From contig CADCXD010000008.1 of assembly GCA_902806575.1 (NCBI GenBank), positions 744,001-808,000 of the forward strand: a stretch of 64,000 nucleotides of DNA. The letters are read 5' to 3'. The notes below the pieces were generated by a model, which was not told the DNA's origin, did not search any database, and worked only from the letters and a program-made list of their open reading frames with translations. Origin of the DNA: Jackrogersella multiformis. Taxonomy: Eukaryota > Ascomycota > Sordariomycetes > Xylariales > Hypoxylaceae. The position numbers and the translations under genes were made by a program. Shown one piece after another: positions 1-10,834 of the stretch (its first letter is position 1; each line of letters starts with the position of its first letter).

Positions 1-112
1 CCTTACAGTTCCCCAGTAGCCTGTATTTTGGTTCGCCTTCGTCTTTTATGGAGTTACCCTTACAATTGAATCTCCAGTGCAAATCCGTGTCATCGCTCAT
101 TTACGAAGGAAA

Positions 113-2476
113 ATGTCAAATTCGCAACGAGAAAACTCTCCAGAAAATTACGAAATCGAAGCCATACTAACTAAACTGAACTCAATCCAAAGCGAGTACA
201 CCAAAAAAACGCAGAAACAGGAGAGCGCCTTCATTAAAAGACAAACCACCCTCCGTAATAATATCCAGCAACTCCAGCAAGAGCTGAAGGACTTAGACGA
301 TCACCATAAGACGCTTATGAAGAAAGAAAGGAAGCAATTCAAGAAAGAAGTAGAGCCTTATTTGAGAATCACCACTGTTAGTAGAGCTATTACACCAAAA
401 TGAACTTTCAAACATATAAGTACCTACCAGGTAGGTATATATATTATTAGCTAACTCATAAAAGCCACCAGAACACCAACGTAATAGCGAATCGCCGAAA
501 GGAGCAAAGAAACGGGTAGAAACCAGTGTACCTCAAGACAGAATCGAGGACGAAATCATTGTACGTGACTCCGATGTTGAAGAAACCACAGCTTCTCAAG
601 ATATCGCCAACCGAGCCTGTATGAACTGCAGGTATGTACCTGGCATCACCACCATCTTCCGACTTGCCCCAACAACGCGTTTCAAATGTAGTAATAGCGA
701 GTATGAGTATCATACCATCTGTCGATTGACTGCTAAACAACTAGTTACACAGACGTCGGCATATGAGATGTGACGAGGCTTATCCAAGATGCGGTCAATG
801 TTCTTCTCGGAACAAGGAATGCAAGCAGAGATCGACTAATTCTGTTCCCTTAGCGAGCAGAACGGACATAACACCAAGACTAAGACAATCATCTGAGGTT
901 AGTCAGTTTTTAGGCTGAACATATATCGTTCGCTATTCTGCGGGAACATGAAGAACCCGACCTCCCCCCCCCCTCCTCCTCCTCCCAGGGAAGCTAAGTA
1001 AATAGTCAGGATTGCGACCTAGACGAGAATCGAAAACGACGGCGACGTGATACGCAGACGAACGACCTTTCTTGTAGCAGCGAACAACTCAACGTACCTA
1101 TATCTAAACGGCTTCGATGCAAAGAGAAAGCTAGCACCGACATTGTAGAGTCGCCATTTTCGCGCCCGGCACCTCTCGAGATGCAGAATAAGAAGGATTT
1201 CAAGGGGGTCACTGACCCCATTGTGGGTGAAATCTACAAGGTGCAACCGGATCCTCTGAAATCTGGATGTGCAGCTGTGGTCCTACCTATCAACGATTTG
1301 AATGTGATAGGCATATCGAGGTCGATTTCCGACACAACCCTTTGGGACTCAATTCCAGCATGTTACGGGTGCAATGAGCAGCACAAGGAAATTTTGGGCT
1401 GGGAGAAGGATTATGATGATGGCGGTCCCAGGGTCGCTGATCGTCAGTTTCCCATGATGCTCCTTGACGGGTCTATCCCAGTACCAATAGAAGGAAAGTT
1501 TACTGCTACCAATGCGAAGTTTTCTTGGGTTCCCGCAAAGTTTATCGCGCCATTCAGTTTGGAGGGCTACTTATCCCGCACTCTACCAGGCTACGATACG
1601 GCAAAGAGGTTCATCGATCGGCTGAAGTTGATCAAGGAAAATCGGGAAACAGAGAACCAGCAGAGTCGTCATCATAAATGTAACACAGATAAGTCTGCTA
1701 TCCGGGAAGACGAACCGGTTCGACAAATAGTTCGATCTGCGTCAATCACGGCGCCTACGAGCCATCTACCATCTCAAGCCTCAGCGAATGGATGTACGAC
1801 TTCTAAAAGGCTACCACCCCCTGATTCCGAGTTTCGGCGGAGTTCATCATATTTACAACAAACCGGCGGAGAAGCCCATGGCGTTCCGAGGAATGGAAGT
1901 GAGAACTGCCCGATTCAACAGGGAACTACCACAGACAGACATGATAGTGGCATCTCAAACCCAACAACTACATTAGCACAAGGTCAGGAGGGAAAACGGC
2001 GAATAACAATCAAGGTCGTGAGGCCAGGGGAGGCGACACGCACACAGTCCACGGAGGTCCCTAGCAATAACAACGCCAATCATGCCAACTACCTTCAATC
2101 TGCAACAGCTCCTATCGGATCCGAAGTCGCTTCCATGCCGATGAGCAATTCTCTCAACAAGGAAATTCATAGCAGCTCCGGAAGTGAACCAAATCATGGA
2201 CCACAGAACCAGACCAGTTTCGTACCAAGCAGATTTGAACCAATATTATATGCCTTACCTAGAGCATCTAGTATCGCCGAACCCGGAAATCCTAGCAGTT
2301 CAGTTAGCCAAGTCAGATCGAATTCGTCGCCCCCAACACGCAACCAAGGTCCTGGGAACCAGTATAGAGTACTTGCACCACGGCAAATGCCACCTCCAGC
2401 AAATAGTTCCAACGCTCAGCATACTGCTTATCTTGCACTTTCATATTCTACACCATACTATCACCATCATTTATAG
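113..2476 (+). CDS. Zn(II)2Cys6 transcription factor with N-terminal coiled coil
   Basis: Predicted nuclear DNA-binding regulator of 680 residues. Exons are 113-376, 465-631, 753-897 and 1010-2476; introns begin GTTAGT, GTATGT and GTTAGT and the phases agree. Residues about 1-88 form a Lys/Glu/Gln-rich coiled coil. The zinc cluster appears only after splicing the second intron: C140-x2-C143-x6-C150-x6-C157-x2-C160-x6-C167, the canonical fungal spacing. A basic stretch (RKRRRR) follows just after the start of exon 4. The rest is a globular part (about 240-360) and a long Ser/Pro/Gln/Asn-rich tail; no fungal-specific middle homology region is recognised. The start at 113 was chosen because it is an ATG with A at -3; the frame is open further upstream without another ATG. 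Target genes cannot be inferred. Confidence 0.82.
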
Positions 2477-3442
2477 GCTCCCGGATTTCAGCAACTTTGA
2501 CATCACTCTCGGTGACATCACTTTTAGGATTACGTTCCACATACTCAAATTATCGTTCAAGTATATTAACGATATCAATGTATTTATAGAAAAAAGTCTA
2601 TCGTTAAAGGTTTAATATAAGTGCGCATTGTTTTGGCTATTCGTTACCAAATCACTTAACTAGGCTCGCGGTCACATATTCTGATGCAGTCGCGACACTC
2701 ACGATGATAATAGTGTGAAGCTTAAATCGAACGAAAATATCATATCCTCATATCCTCTACTAGGTAACTTTTAACCAAGATCCCGATGCGGTAGCACTAA
2801 AATTGTTCAGCCCCTTTTTCAGTTTCTACAACTAAAAAAAGATGAAAAATATCTGTCTTCAATAAAATAACACGACGACCAGCTTTATCTACCTTAATTC
2901 TCTCGGATTTTTGCATAAGGTCACACGAAACCTAATAGTTTTTAAGGCCAGCTTCGAATAATGTTAGAATTGTGGCGTTGGGCGGTGTAAGAATAGCATC
3001 ATCGATCGCTACACAACACCATGCTTTATTTTTAGAACTAATATGTTATATACCTAGGTAGGTAGCCATGGACGCGAGATACGTGGAATGCACTAATGAC
3101 TATTCCGGCATCTTGATAATTCAAAAAATCTTAACTTAATCCTTTATTCATAAATGACGCATCATGTTGTAGTGGTGGTGTCGAGCGGCTGAAGTTTCCT
3201 CAGCTCCTATTATTTCCCCATAAAGGGGGGAGGTCAATTTGCAGAAGATCACGTAAGCATGAGTTGAATTTCTTCATATAACCTAACACCTACCTAGCAT
3301 AGCAACTTGAGTCCATTTTCGGAATGCCCATTTTTAAGACCCTTTTGAAATCCCGCTATTCCCGAATTTTCACACGGAATCATCCACGACTTCGTGACCT
3401 ACAGTACACCTAGCGGAATTTCGGACACTCGCATTGTGCAGT

Positions 3443-3513
3443 GCTTAAAGCGCCTAGCAGTGCGTTGATTCGTGCTATATCAATGTAAGTAGGTTCGAAT
3501 CCCGCTGTAAGCT
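3443..3513 (+). pseudogene. tRNA-like cloverleaf relic (possible SINE head)
   Basis: A 71-nt segment folds on paper as a degenerate tRNA. The acceptor strands 3443-3449 and 3506-3512 pair at 6 of 7 positions. The anticodon stem 3465-3469 / 3479-3483 is a perfect 5 bp but its loop is 9 nt instead of 7. There is a 5-nt variable region, and the T arm 3489-3505 has 4 of 5 pairs and a perfect B-box (GGTTCGAATCC). The D stem is only 3 bp. The enlarged anticodon loop and mismatches argue against a working tRNA. It could be a tRNA pseudogene or the Pol III promoter of a tRNA-derived SINE. Confidence 0.35.
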
Positions 3514-4020
3514 AATTACCAGGTCCGTCTCGGATTTGTCCTTTGGGCAAACCGGGGTGCTGATAAAGGTAGTTGCTAAATCGCCAGAGGTATGCTCGGG
3601 GTTTTCTGCTAAGGCGAGCCAGCGCCGACGCCGAATAGCAAAAGTAATGCAAGGCGGTACGGAGGAGCGGTGGATTTCTTATGTCAAACAATACTTTAGC
3701 TCTACCCTTTACAGAGGGTACTCTAAACGTAAACGAAATCATCATCACCGCCATCATCCGTAGGAAGGGATACACTGAAGACATTGTCAACAAAGGCATG
3801 TTCCCGTATGTATACCACGATCTATAAAGATGGTTTAGAGCTCCTTGCGCAATAACTTCGTTATTACCCGTATCGCAAGATCTACCTTACAACGTCGCGT
3901 AAATAAATACCTAGGTACTTACCTACCTACCTACCTACCTAGGTACACATCAACACCAACATTTACTTACCTACCAAAACCTCTACAAAAAAACTTAAGA
4001 ATTCTTTTTCTCTTTCTTAT

Positions 4021-4125
4021 TACACACATACACACACACACACACACACATACACACACATATACACACACACATACACATACACATACACATATACATA
4101 TACACATATACATATATATAATTAT
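4021..4125. repeat. CA/TA dinucleotide microsatellite
   Basis: Nearly uninterrupted alternating ACACAC and ATACAT units about 100 nt long, preceded by tandem CTAC units at about 3915-3945. It has no coding value; the reading frame across it exists only because of the repeat. Confidence 0.9.
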
Positions 4126-5151
4126 ACACATACCTACTAACGCGTTGTATACCTACAAACGCGTAAACCTAAACGCCTAAACCTATAGCAAGGACGGGGA
4201 CAAAAAAAAGGTAATCATTATTAAGTTAAGAATATTTCTACCTATTCAAAGCGTTACGATATATATAATAATTCCACGATAAAATCATTCTTAAAAGTAG
4301 TATGTTCCCATTACAGTAGTATTTAAATAGATGAATACATCTTACTTCACATTTTAATGCCTGAAGAAATAACCATAATAACATCATTGTCACGGGTCAA
4401 TTTTCGCGTCACGACCCTCAAGTGAAATTCTGCTAATAACTTCGTTTAAACACTTAGAAATGCTAAAGTACAACCACTTATCGCATTTGCATATGTACCT
4501 AGGTGCCTAGGTACGTATGTGTATGAGGTCGGTACTCGTAAGAAAAGTAATAACAGTGAAATTATATACAAGGTACCTGAGTACGTATCCAGCGACCAAA
4601 AATTAAAACCCATGTCCAAAAAGGAGGTTTCTAAAGGAATCGAACCATTGACCTCTCGCAAATGTGTCAAAGAGTTGGGGGACAAGGGTTGGCTAGTCAT
4701 CTAAGCAGAGAAGTGACAATAGACAGGTTCACCACCACCCCATCAACACATATAATATAATATGTGTGAGCTATTTTGTCTTAATTTTTAAATATAACCC
4801 TACTGTAAGTTATGGTGCAGTTCTATCATTTCCCTTTCAGCCCCCTCCCCCCCCTCTTCTCTTAGCTGTACCCTACGTATCTGTTAATCATTCGAGCACT
4901 CCAGTTTATGTATCTAAGTATTTTGTCACCTTATTTTATATTAAAGCCACGAACTGCGAACCTTTACCTTTCTCTATTCCAAACTACCGACCGGTACCAA
5001 GTTAAAGATATAAATTTTCTCCAGAACTTTTCAAAATCAACTCTTTAATCTTCTTGCCATCCCGTTAGATTTCCCGATACACGACATCGCGTTCAAGCCC
5101 TCTCCCTAAGCAGCCTTTACACCCAATTCACAATCATTTGTTAAAGAAGAA

Positions 5152-6585
5152 ATGACCTCAGAAAACCCAGAGGGTCATGTCCCTGATGATGACTTGGTTA
5201 ATAATAAGGATCATGATCTAATCATAAAGGAACGCTATCACGAGACACCCCTAGGAAGCGTCAATAACAACGAGAATAAAAACGACCAAGGAGCACTGAT
5301 ACTATCGTCATTATTACAGCCAAAGCCATCCTACTAGAGATTAAAGATCGGTGGGAGTTCGTATTATGAGAAGTACAAGAAGGGGCAATTACGACACCTG
5401 ATCAAAGCGGTCCAATCTGAGATACCGAAAGAACCAGATGCTATGTGGAATGAAGATCGTCCTAACGTTGTGTTCCGGGCACAAAGACACAAAGAGGCAA
5501 TCGAATACTCCGTACACGCTGCCATGGAGCACAGGTCTAAGCCCTTCCCACATATAGTTATGTATGCGGATGGTTCTTCTAAGGACGACTTCTCTGGATT
5601 CGGTATCACTTATAAACGATTCAATATGTCCTCCGAGGCAAAGAAAAACACGAGCAGTGATTGGGTTGATATGGCCTATGGTATTCGCGGGGCAATAGAC
5701 TCTGTGGCCGCTGAAATCCTAGCTATCCATAGGGCCTTATGGACAGCATGGTACGAGATCATCTACTGGACCCAGAGAAACTACAACCCATCAAAAGTTC
5801 CTAGGGTAATAATATTTTCGGACTGTCTTCGAGCCATCGACCATATATATGGGCGCCATAATCACGGCAAACTTAACTGTACCATGTTTTATGGTACATT
5901 CCAAGATAAAATACTTGAACCCATGGAACGACTGACATGTCTCGGGAGCAAGATCGAGATTCATTGGACCCCAGGACATGTAGGCATCGCAGGAAATGAT
6001 CGTGCCGACAGTCTTGCAGCGATAGGAAGGTATTATGCCTTACAGGTCGCTAGGACAACCGACATGTCTATTCTACCATTTTTGGCCCTTTCTCCAAGTA
6101 GAGAGCCGAGAGAGGTATATCCTATACATATCGGCAAGCCGATTGTTGATTTCGCACATTGGCAAAGAAGTAGCACGAGAGACGTGCTTCAGAAGCTTGT
6201 GAAGATGAAGCTTAAGAAACGCGCTTTGTGGGTTCAGGTGAGTGAACAAGGACCTTTATAGAAAAGCAAGAGTAAATTTCTAACCTAACTCTCTTTTAAC
6301 TAGGAGGAAATTGCACATTTGGTTAAAGGAGAGCCAATGAGAAAGCCACAAAAGACAGTCAAGAAAGCAGTGTCGAAGCTGCTATCGAAAGCAGCAAGAG
6401 TACTCAGGATGGGACGCACAAGTAATGATGCCGATCAGCATGGAAACCCTGGAGGGAAGCGAAAGGTGGAGGATGAAGAAACTGGCATTGATAGTATCGC
6501 AAATTCGGCACCCCCAACGAAGAAGATCAAGAACGAAGCTGGAACCGCCACGGAGCGACCATCGACCATCATCGCGGCCGCCTGA
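5152..6585 (+). CDS. RNase H type-1 domain protein, retroelement-derived, possibly interrupted
   Basis: The main exon 5443-6237 encodes an RNase H fold. Counting from M at 5443, catalytic-type residues are D43 (YADGSS), E91 (AAEILAI), D127 (FSDCL), H179 (TPGHVG) and D189 (GNDRADSLA). Intron 6238-6303 (GTGAGT...CTAG, branch CTAAC) leads to exon 6304-6585, a Lys-rich tail with NLS-like clusters (GGKRKVE, PPTKKIK). The frame is also open from 5338 to 5443, and a same-frame ATG segment at 5152-5334 is separated from it only by a TAG at 5335-5337. Either an intron (for example from 5197 or 5260, both in phase) removes that stop or the gene is broken. Such domains in fungi usually come from non-LTR retrotransposons, but no reverse transcriptase remains here, so a domesticated nuclear nuclease is possible. 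Confidence 0.6.
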
Positions 6586-8062
6586 CAATGAAACACATCC
6601 ACCGTCGATGTTCTAATAGGACTCATTAGTACTATAACCGTGGAAGATACCGTAAGTCAAGTTTCTGTCTATATCGGTTGAGGATGGAGCTTTGTTGAAT
6701 AACAATGCGGGTAGGAATATCATCTAATATTAACTTTCGTTTCTACAGGAAAAGCATGAAGGTCAATTAGACGGTCTATATACCATGAAGGGAAAATCTA
6801 CATAGGTGGTATTATATGAAGGATTAGACGACATCTCCAAGTTCATAGTCAGCTAAGTAGAAGTAATATTAGTTGAACGTATGTTACGATTGTCACCATT
6901 GAGGTCTTGCGACGCTACAATCTCTGTAGAATAGTCTGTATCTAAGCATGGATCACTAATATGAATCGCAGCCTGGCTATTGTGACTGATTGATCTTTTG
7001 CCTCAGGGTATCTTATAGAAGGTACATATGTAGCATCCTCCGTGTACCGTATACTTGCCAAAGTTGATTGGCACTTGCCGTCATGGGAACTATCAGGTAG
7101 CTGTAGTGAAAATAAGCTTGTGGATTTCTGGTTAAGTGCAAACCTCTTAGGCAGAATTAAGCTAAGTGCAGACAGTAATGATAATACTGTGTTAAACTGT
7201 ATAGTTAGCTCCTCCCTAATTAGGTACTTAATCACCACTTATTATTAGCCTTAACATGCGTAATTGAACTTAATAATCGCTGTAGGGGATATAATTTCAC
7301 AGTATAAGTTAGTGTTATTGCTAGTGCTTACGCACTGTCTAACTGACGGTCAGACCACCATCCAATAACGAGTTTCTACAATTGGAATGATTACCCGGAT
7401 CTATCTAACTCCTAAAATGCCAAATATCCAATGCTTAGGTCCTTTGAGTAAGTTTCTAGCCACAAAAAAAGAAGTTGATCAAACCCACGCTATTCACTAT
7501 ATCACTTATAGAGCCTGTCTTTGGGGAGTAGATTCATTATATGTACTTATCCTGCTCTCTGTGAGTTAACCTAACTCTTGGAACTAACCGTGTACGTCAC
7601 CTTTCCGGACAGATATGGATTCCGGACACGGGACTTAAGGTGGACGGTAAAGATACATAAGTCATGATTGACGCCGGCGTAAATAAGCAAGGAATGTAAG
7701 AGATGAAGCTAAGATATATTCCCACTATAATTATGTAATCACTCTGGGTCTGCCCGTGCCCAGATTAAAATAACCCCTATTACATAGTGAACCGCAAAAT
7801 CCTGTAATCTAATTCGCTACTCACCGATACCGTTGGCGCTAGTACCCAAGAAGACACTAGCGCTCTTATACTATTGGTTGATTCACCTAAAATAACCCAC
7901 TTACTTCATAGATTTGACGAATCAACCGGCTTCGATAACATGAGAAATTCCTATTCGGGGACACCGGAGAAAAAACCCATATTTGACATTAACATAAAAA
8001 AACTCCGAAACCCTCGATAAAACTCGGGCATTACGTAATAAAGGTGAAAATGAAAATGAAAA
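6586..8062. other. Intergenic spacer, possible decayed 3' exons of the RNase H gene
   Basis: After the stop at 6583-6585 the same frame reopens. A good intron signal follows (GTAAGT near 6652, polypyrimidine and TTCTACAG near 6749) leading to a short in-frame peptide ending near 6807, which looks like remnant exons. The rest is AT-rich with no gene seen. Confidence 0.35.
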
Positions 8063-10225
8063 ATGAAAAAAGTTCGTTACTTTTTAAGGCTTTGGCAATT
8101 TTGCTCATATCGCCCACCGTCCCGCTTCTTCGCTACTGGGATTCTCCCGCCATCTAAAGGATCCTTTGTCCCTTCGGCCGAGCAGCAAGCCATCGTCGAA
8201 CTTTCTCGTCTACAAAATGTCGTCGTCTCCGCGAGGCCTGGCGCGGGGAAGACAGCCACGGCCGAGGCCATCGTTCGTGCAAACACAGGCCTGGCCGTGG
8301 CTGTCGTTACCTATTCGAAACGGTTGCAGCTTGAGACCGCTCATCGTCTAAAGGACTATAAAATGTGCAATGTATACACATTCCATGGATTGGCATGCAA
8401 GCTTTTTATGCAAGCGGTTTATAACGATGGCAAGTTACAAGCTCTCAGAAGCAAGGGGGAAGCGCCGGTTTGGACCGGTAGGCCTTATGATATCATCATT
8501 CTGGATGAGTTACAAGACTGCACCGAGAACCTCTACTGGTTAGCATGCACTTTTATCCAATCCGTAACACGTGCCGGAGGACGTGCCCCCCGAATTGTAG
8601 CTCTTGGAGACGAACGGCAGGCCATATATGATTTCAGGGGGGCCGATTCTCGTTTTCTCAGTCTTTCACCGCCAATCCTATCTGATCTATCTCCCTATAA
8701 ATGGACTCATTTACCACTCAGTAAGAGTTTCAGACTCTCTCATGAAACAGCATATTTCGTCAACGAAGTCTTTCTCGGTGGCGGGGATCATATAACAGGC
8801 TCGCACACCGGGCCTAAACCCATATATATACATGAGAATCTTCAATACCGCCACAGAGTTGCCGACAAACTGGTTCCGTTGATTCAGCAGTATGGCCCGG
8901 AGCGGACGGCTATTCTTGCCCCCTCTCTTCGTGGCAACGCCCCGCTCGCGTCCTTGACAAATCTACTCTCCGAGCATTACGGAATGCCGGTTGCTGTTTC
9001 AGTATCAGACGAGGTGCAACTGGACGACGATGTTATAGACAAGAAAGTATGCGCATCTACATACCACCAATTCAAAGGAAACGAGCGAGATCTTGTGATC
9101 GTATACGGGGCAGACAATGGGTATTTCAAGTTTATTGGGCGAGACCTGCCAGACGACAGATGTCCCAATGCTACCTACGTCGCCATTACCCGTGCTCGTA
9201 AGCAGCTCGTCATCTTACATGACCATAGGAACATGCCTATGCCGTTCTTACCTCTTCCTAAACTCAGGAAGACCGCTACCTTCATTTCGACGGAAGAAAT
9301 GAAACCACAACCCCCAGCCGGCCGTGCCTTAAAGCTCGGATTGCTACTCCCCACAAGTGTCTGGGTTTCCGACATGGCACGCCACGTCCGCGACGAGCTA
9401 CTCGGGTCCATCATCAACAACCACATCGTCATCACACACGTGTCACCCCGCCTACCGGAAGTTGAGCACATCCGCGCCCCCGACAAGGTCCTCACAGACC
9501 CCGCCAAGATGATGTACGAAGCCGTCAGCGACCTGAACGGGATCGCCGTGGTCGCGGCCTATGAGTACGCCCTACGGCGCAAGCTCACGGGCCTGGGGTA
9601 CAAGAAGAAAAAAACGGTGGAAATCGACCGGGACGAAGCCGCCTGGTTCTGCCGGGCGGCATGCGAGAGAGACGCCAAGATAACCGGATACCAATCGCGG
9701 CTGGTGCAGATGAGGGATCACAAGTTCGACTGGCTCGACACGTACCTGGACGCGGCGGTGCGGCGGCTCGGGGCGGAGTTCGAGGGGGCGGGGGCGTCGG
9801 AGAGCCTTGCGTTCGAGAGCCGGCTGCGGGACAAGAAGTTCGCGGTGCCGGACGGGAGCGCGGGCGAGGCGCAGGAGACGCGGCTGCTGGGGCGCGCGGA
9901 CATCGTCATGTACGCGGCGGCGGGCGCGGCGCTCTGGGAGATCAAGTTCGTGGCGCGGCTCTCGCTCGAGCACGTGGTGCAGGCGTGCGCGTACGCGTAC
10001 CTCTGGGCGCACAAGCACGCGCTGCCCGCGCTGCCGCGCGTCGTCCTCTTCAACGTGCGCGACGGCGAGCGCTGGGAGATCGCCGCCCCCGCCGGCGTCC
10101 CCGGCGTCAAGACGTTCCTCCAGGACGTCCTGCGCGCCAAGTTCTCCACCGCCGCCGCCGTCCCGACCGACGAGTTCCTCGACGCTTGCCGGTGCGTGCG
10201 CGACGAAGTCGCTGGGTTGTGGTGA
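8063..10225 (+). CDS. UvrD-like SF1 helicase fused to PD-(D/E)XK nuclease, probably mitochondrial
   Basis: Intronless, 720 residues. N-terminal SF1A helicase motifs are all present: Walker A ARPGAGKT (K63-T64), Walker B DELQD (148-152), motif III GDERQAIYDFRGAD (182-195), motif IV SFR (222-224), motif V TYHQFKGNE (333-341) and motif VI YVAITRARKQ (372-381). The C-terminus carries a RecB-type nuclease core: GRAD (D613), ExK (E626, K628) and a following Q640. This order matches bacterial AddA/RecB end-processing enzymes. Eukaryotic Dna2 has the reverse order. The first 25 residues are rich in Arg, Phe and Tyr without acids (RYFLRLWQF...RFFATG), resembling a mitochondrial presequence, which suggests mitochondrial DNA repair; that localisation is inference. 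Base composition changes sharply inside the gene: ordinary up to about 9300, then very GC-rich with G/C-ending codons to the stop. No intron or frameshift is evident at the step. Confidence 0.85.
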   Translation: MKKVRYFLRLWQFCSYRPPSRFFATGILPPSKGSFVPSAEQQAIVELSRLQNVVVSARPGAGKTATAEAIVRANTGLAVAVVTYSKRLQLETAHRLKDYKMCNVYTFHGLACKLFMQAVYNDGKLQALRSKGEAPVWTGRPYDIIILDELQDCTENLYWLACTFIQSVTRAGGRAPRIVALGDERQAIYDFRGADSRFLSLSPPILSDLSPYKWTHLPLSKSFRLSHETAYFVNEVFLGGGDHITGSHTGPKPIYIHENLQYRHRVADKLVPLIQQYGPERTAILAPSLRGNAPLASLTNLLSEHYGMPVAVSVSDEVQLDDDVIDKKVCASTYHQFKGNERDLVIVYGADNGYFKFIGRDLPDDRCPNATYVAITRARKQLVILHDHRNMPMPFLPLPKLRKTATFISTEEMKPQPPAGRALKLGLLLPTSVWVSDMARHVRDELLGSIINNHIVITHVSPRLPEVEHIRAPDKVLTDPAKMMYEAVSDLNGIAVVAAYEYALRRKLTGLGYKKKKTVEIDRDEAAWFCRAACERDAKITGYQSRLVQMRDHKFDWLDTYLDAAVRRLGAEFEGAGASESLAFESRLRDKKFAVPDGSAGEAQETRLLGRADIVMYAAAGAALWEIKFVARLSLEHVVQACAYAYLWAHKHALPALPRVVLFNVRDGERWEIAAPAGVPGVKTFLQDVLRAKFSTAAAVPTDEFLDACRCVRDEVAGLW

Positions 10226-10834
10226 TTGCGTGGATTCTCACTCTCGGTTTTAGTAACCCCCTTTTTTATCCCTGCCTTTGAATGACGGCGCAGTGATGGG
10301 GCTGGGAGTGATGTAGAAATATCGTCCCGGCTGGAAGGAAGGAAAGAAGGATAGACAGGCGCAATGATAGGGGGGTGTAGACTTAATGCTGCTAGATTAT
10401 TACCTACTTAGGTTAATTTAGGTAGGTAACCGCCGTATGTCAAAGGCAATGGAAATAGACATAGAAGTCTCCGATGTTGAAGTCGGAGCCACGACTAGGA
10501 AGTCGATTTACCTATGAAGGTTACGGGATTAGATAAAAAATCGGAGCACTGAGATATATGAGTACCTTGTATAGAAGTAGCCAGCAGAAAGCAAGATCAC
10601 TTCAAATGTTTCAATGTAGATATTCTGCGAGAGAGTTAAATGGCTTCTGGTCGTCATATCGCTGCTTCTCAGCAAAGTTATTCTTCGGAGATGAAATGCA
10701 AGTAGATTGTATGTTATCGACAAAAGCTGGTTTCCTATATATTACAAGTACTCTTGCATGTTTCTTACATCTTCCAAGATATTTAAAGAGATAACGAGCG
10801 CCCATGCGGATAGTCTCTATGGCTACATAGCCGA
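10226..10834. other. Intergenic spacer
   Basis: Separates convergent genes. It holds a TACCTA-type imperfect palindrome near 10401-10430; no gene is seen. Confidence 0.6.

Larger units (their letters stand above)
2477..5151. other. Repeat-rich intergenic spacer
   Basis: No convincing protein gene. The spacer is AT-rich with several TACCTAGGTA-type repeats (near 3052, 3910-3948 and 4497-4512), a tRNA-like relic at 3443-3513 and a CA/TA microsatellite at about 4021-4125. Short open frames here are driven by repeats. Confidence 0.6.

Noticed and set aside
3845..4180. 111-codon frame through the CA repeat
   Set aside because: His-Thr repeat generated by the microsatellite.
4519..4704. Frame encoding a GIEPLTSR-like peptide; minus-strand B-box near 4640
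   Set aside because: The peptide is the classic artefact of translating the complement of a tRNA T-arm. The minus strand has a B-box but acceptor strands do not pair, so I do not call a tRNA.
9661..10281. Long plus-strand and minus-strand frames over the helicase 3' end
   Set aside because: Arg/Ala-rich translations of GC-rich third positions; the nuclease frame explains the sequence.
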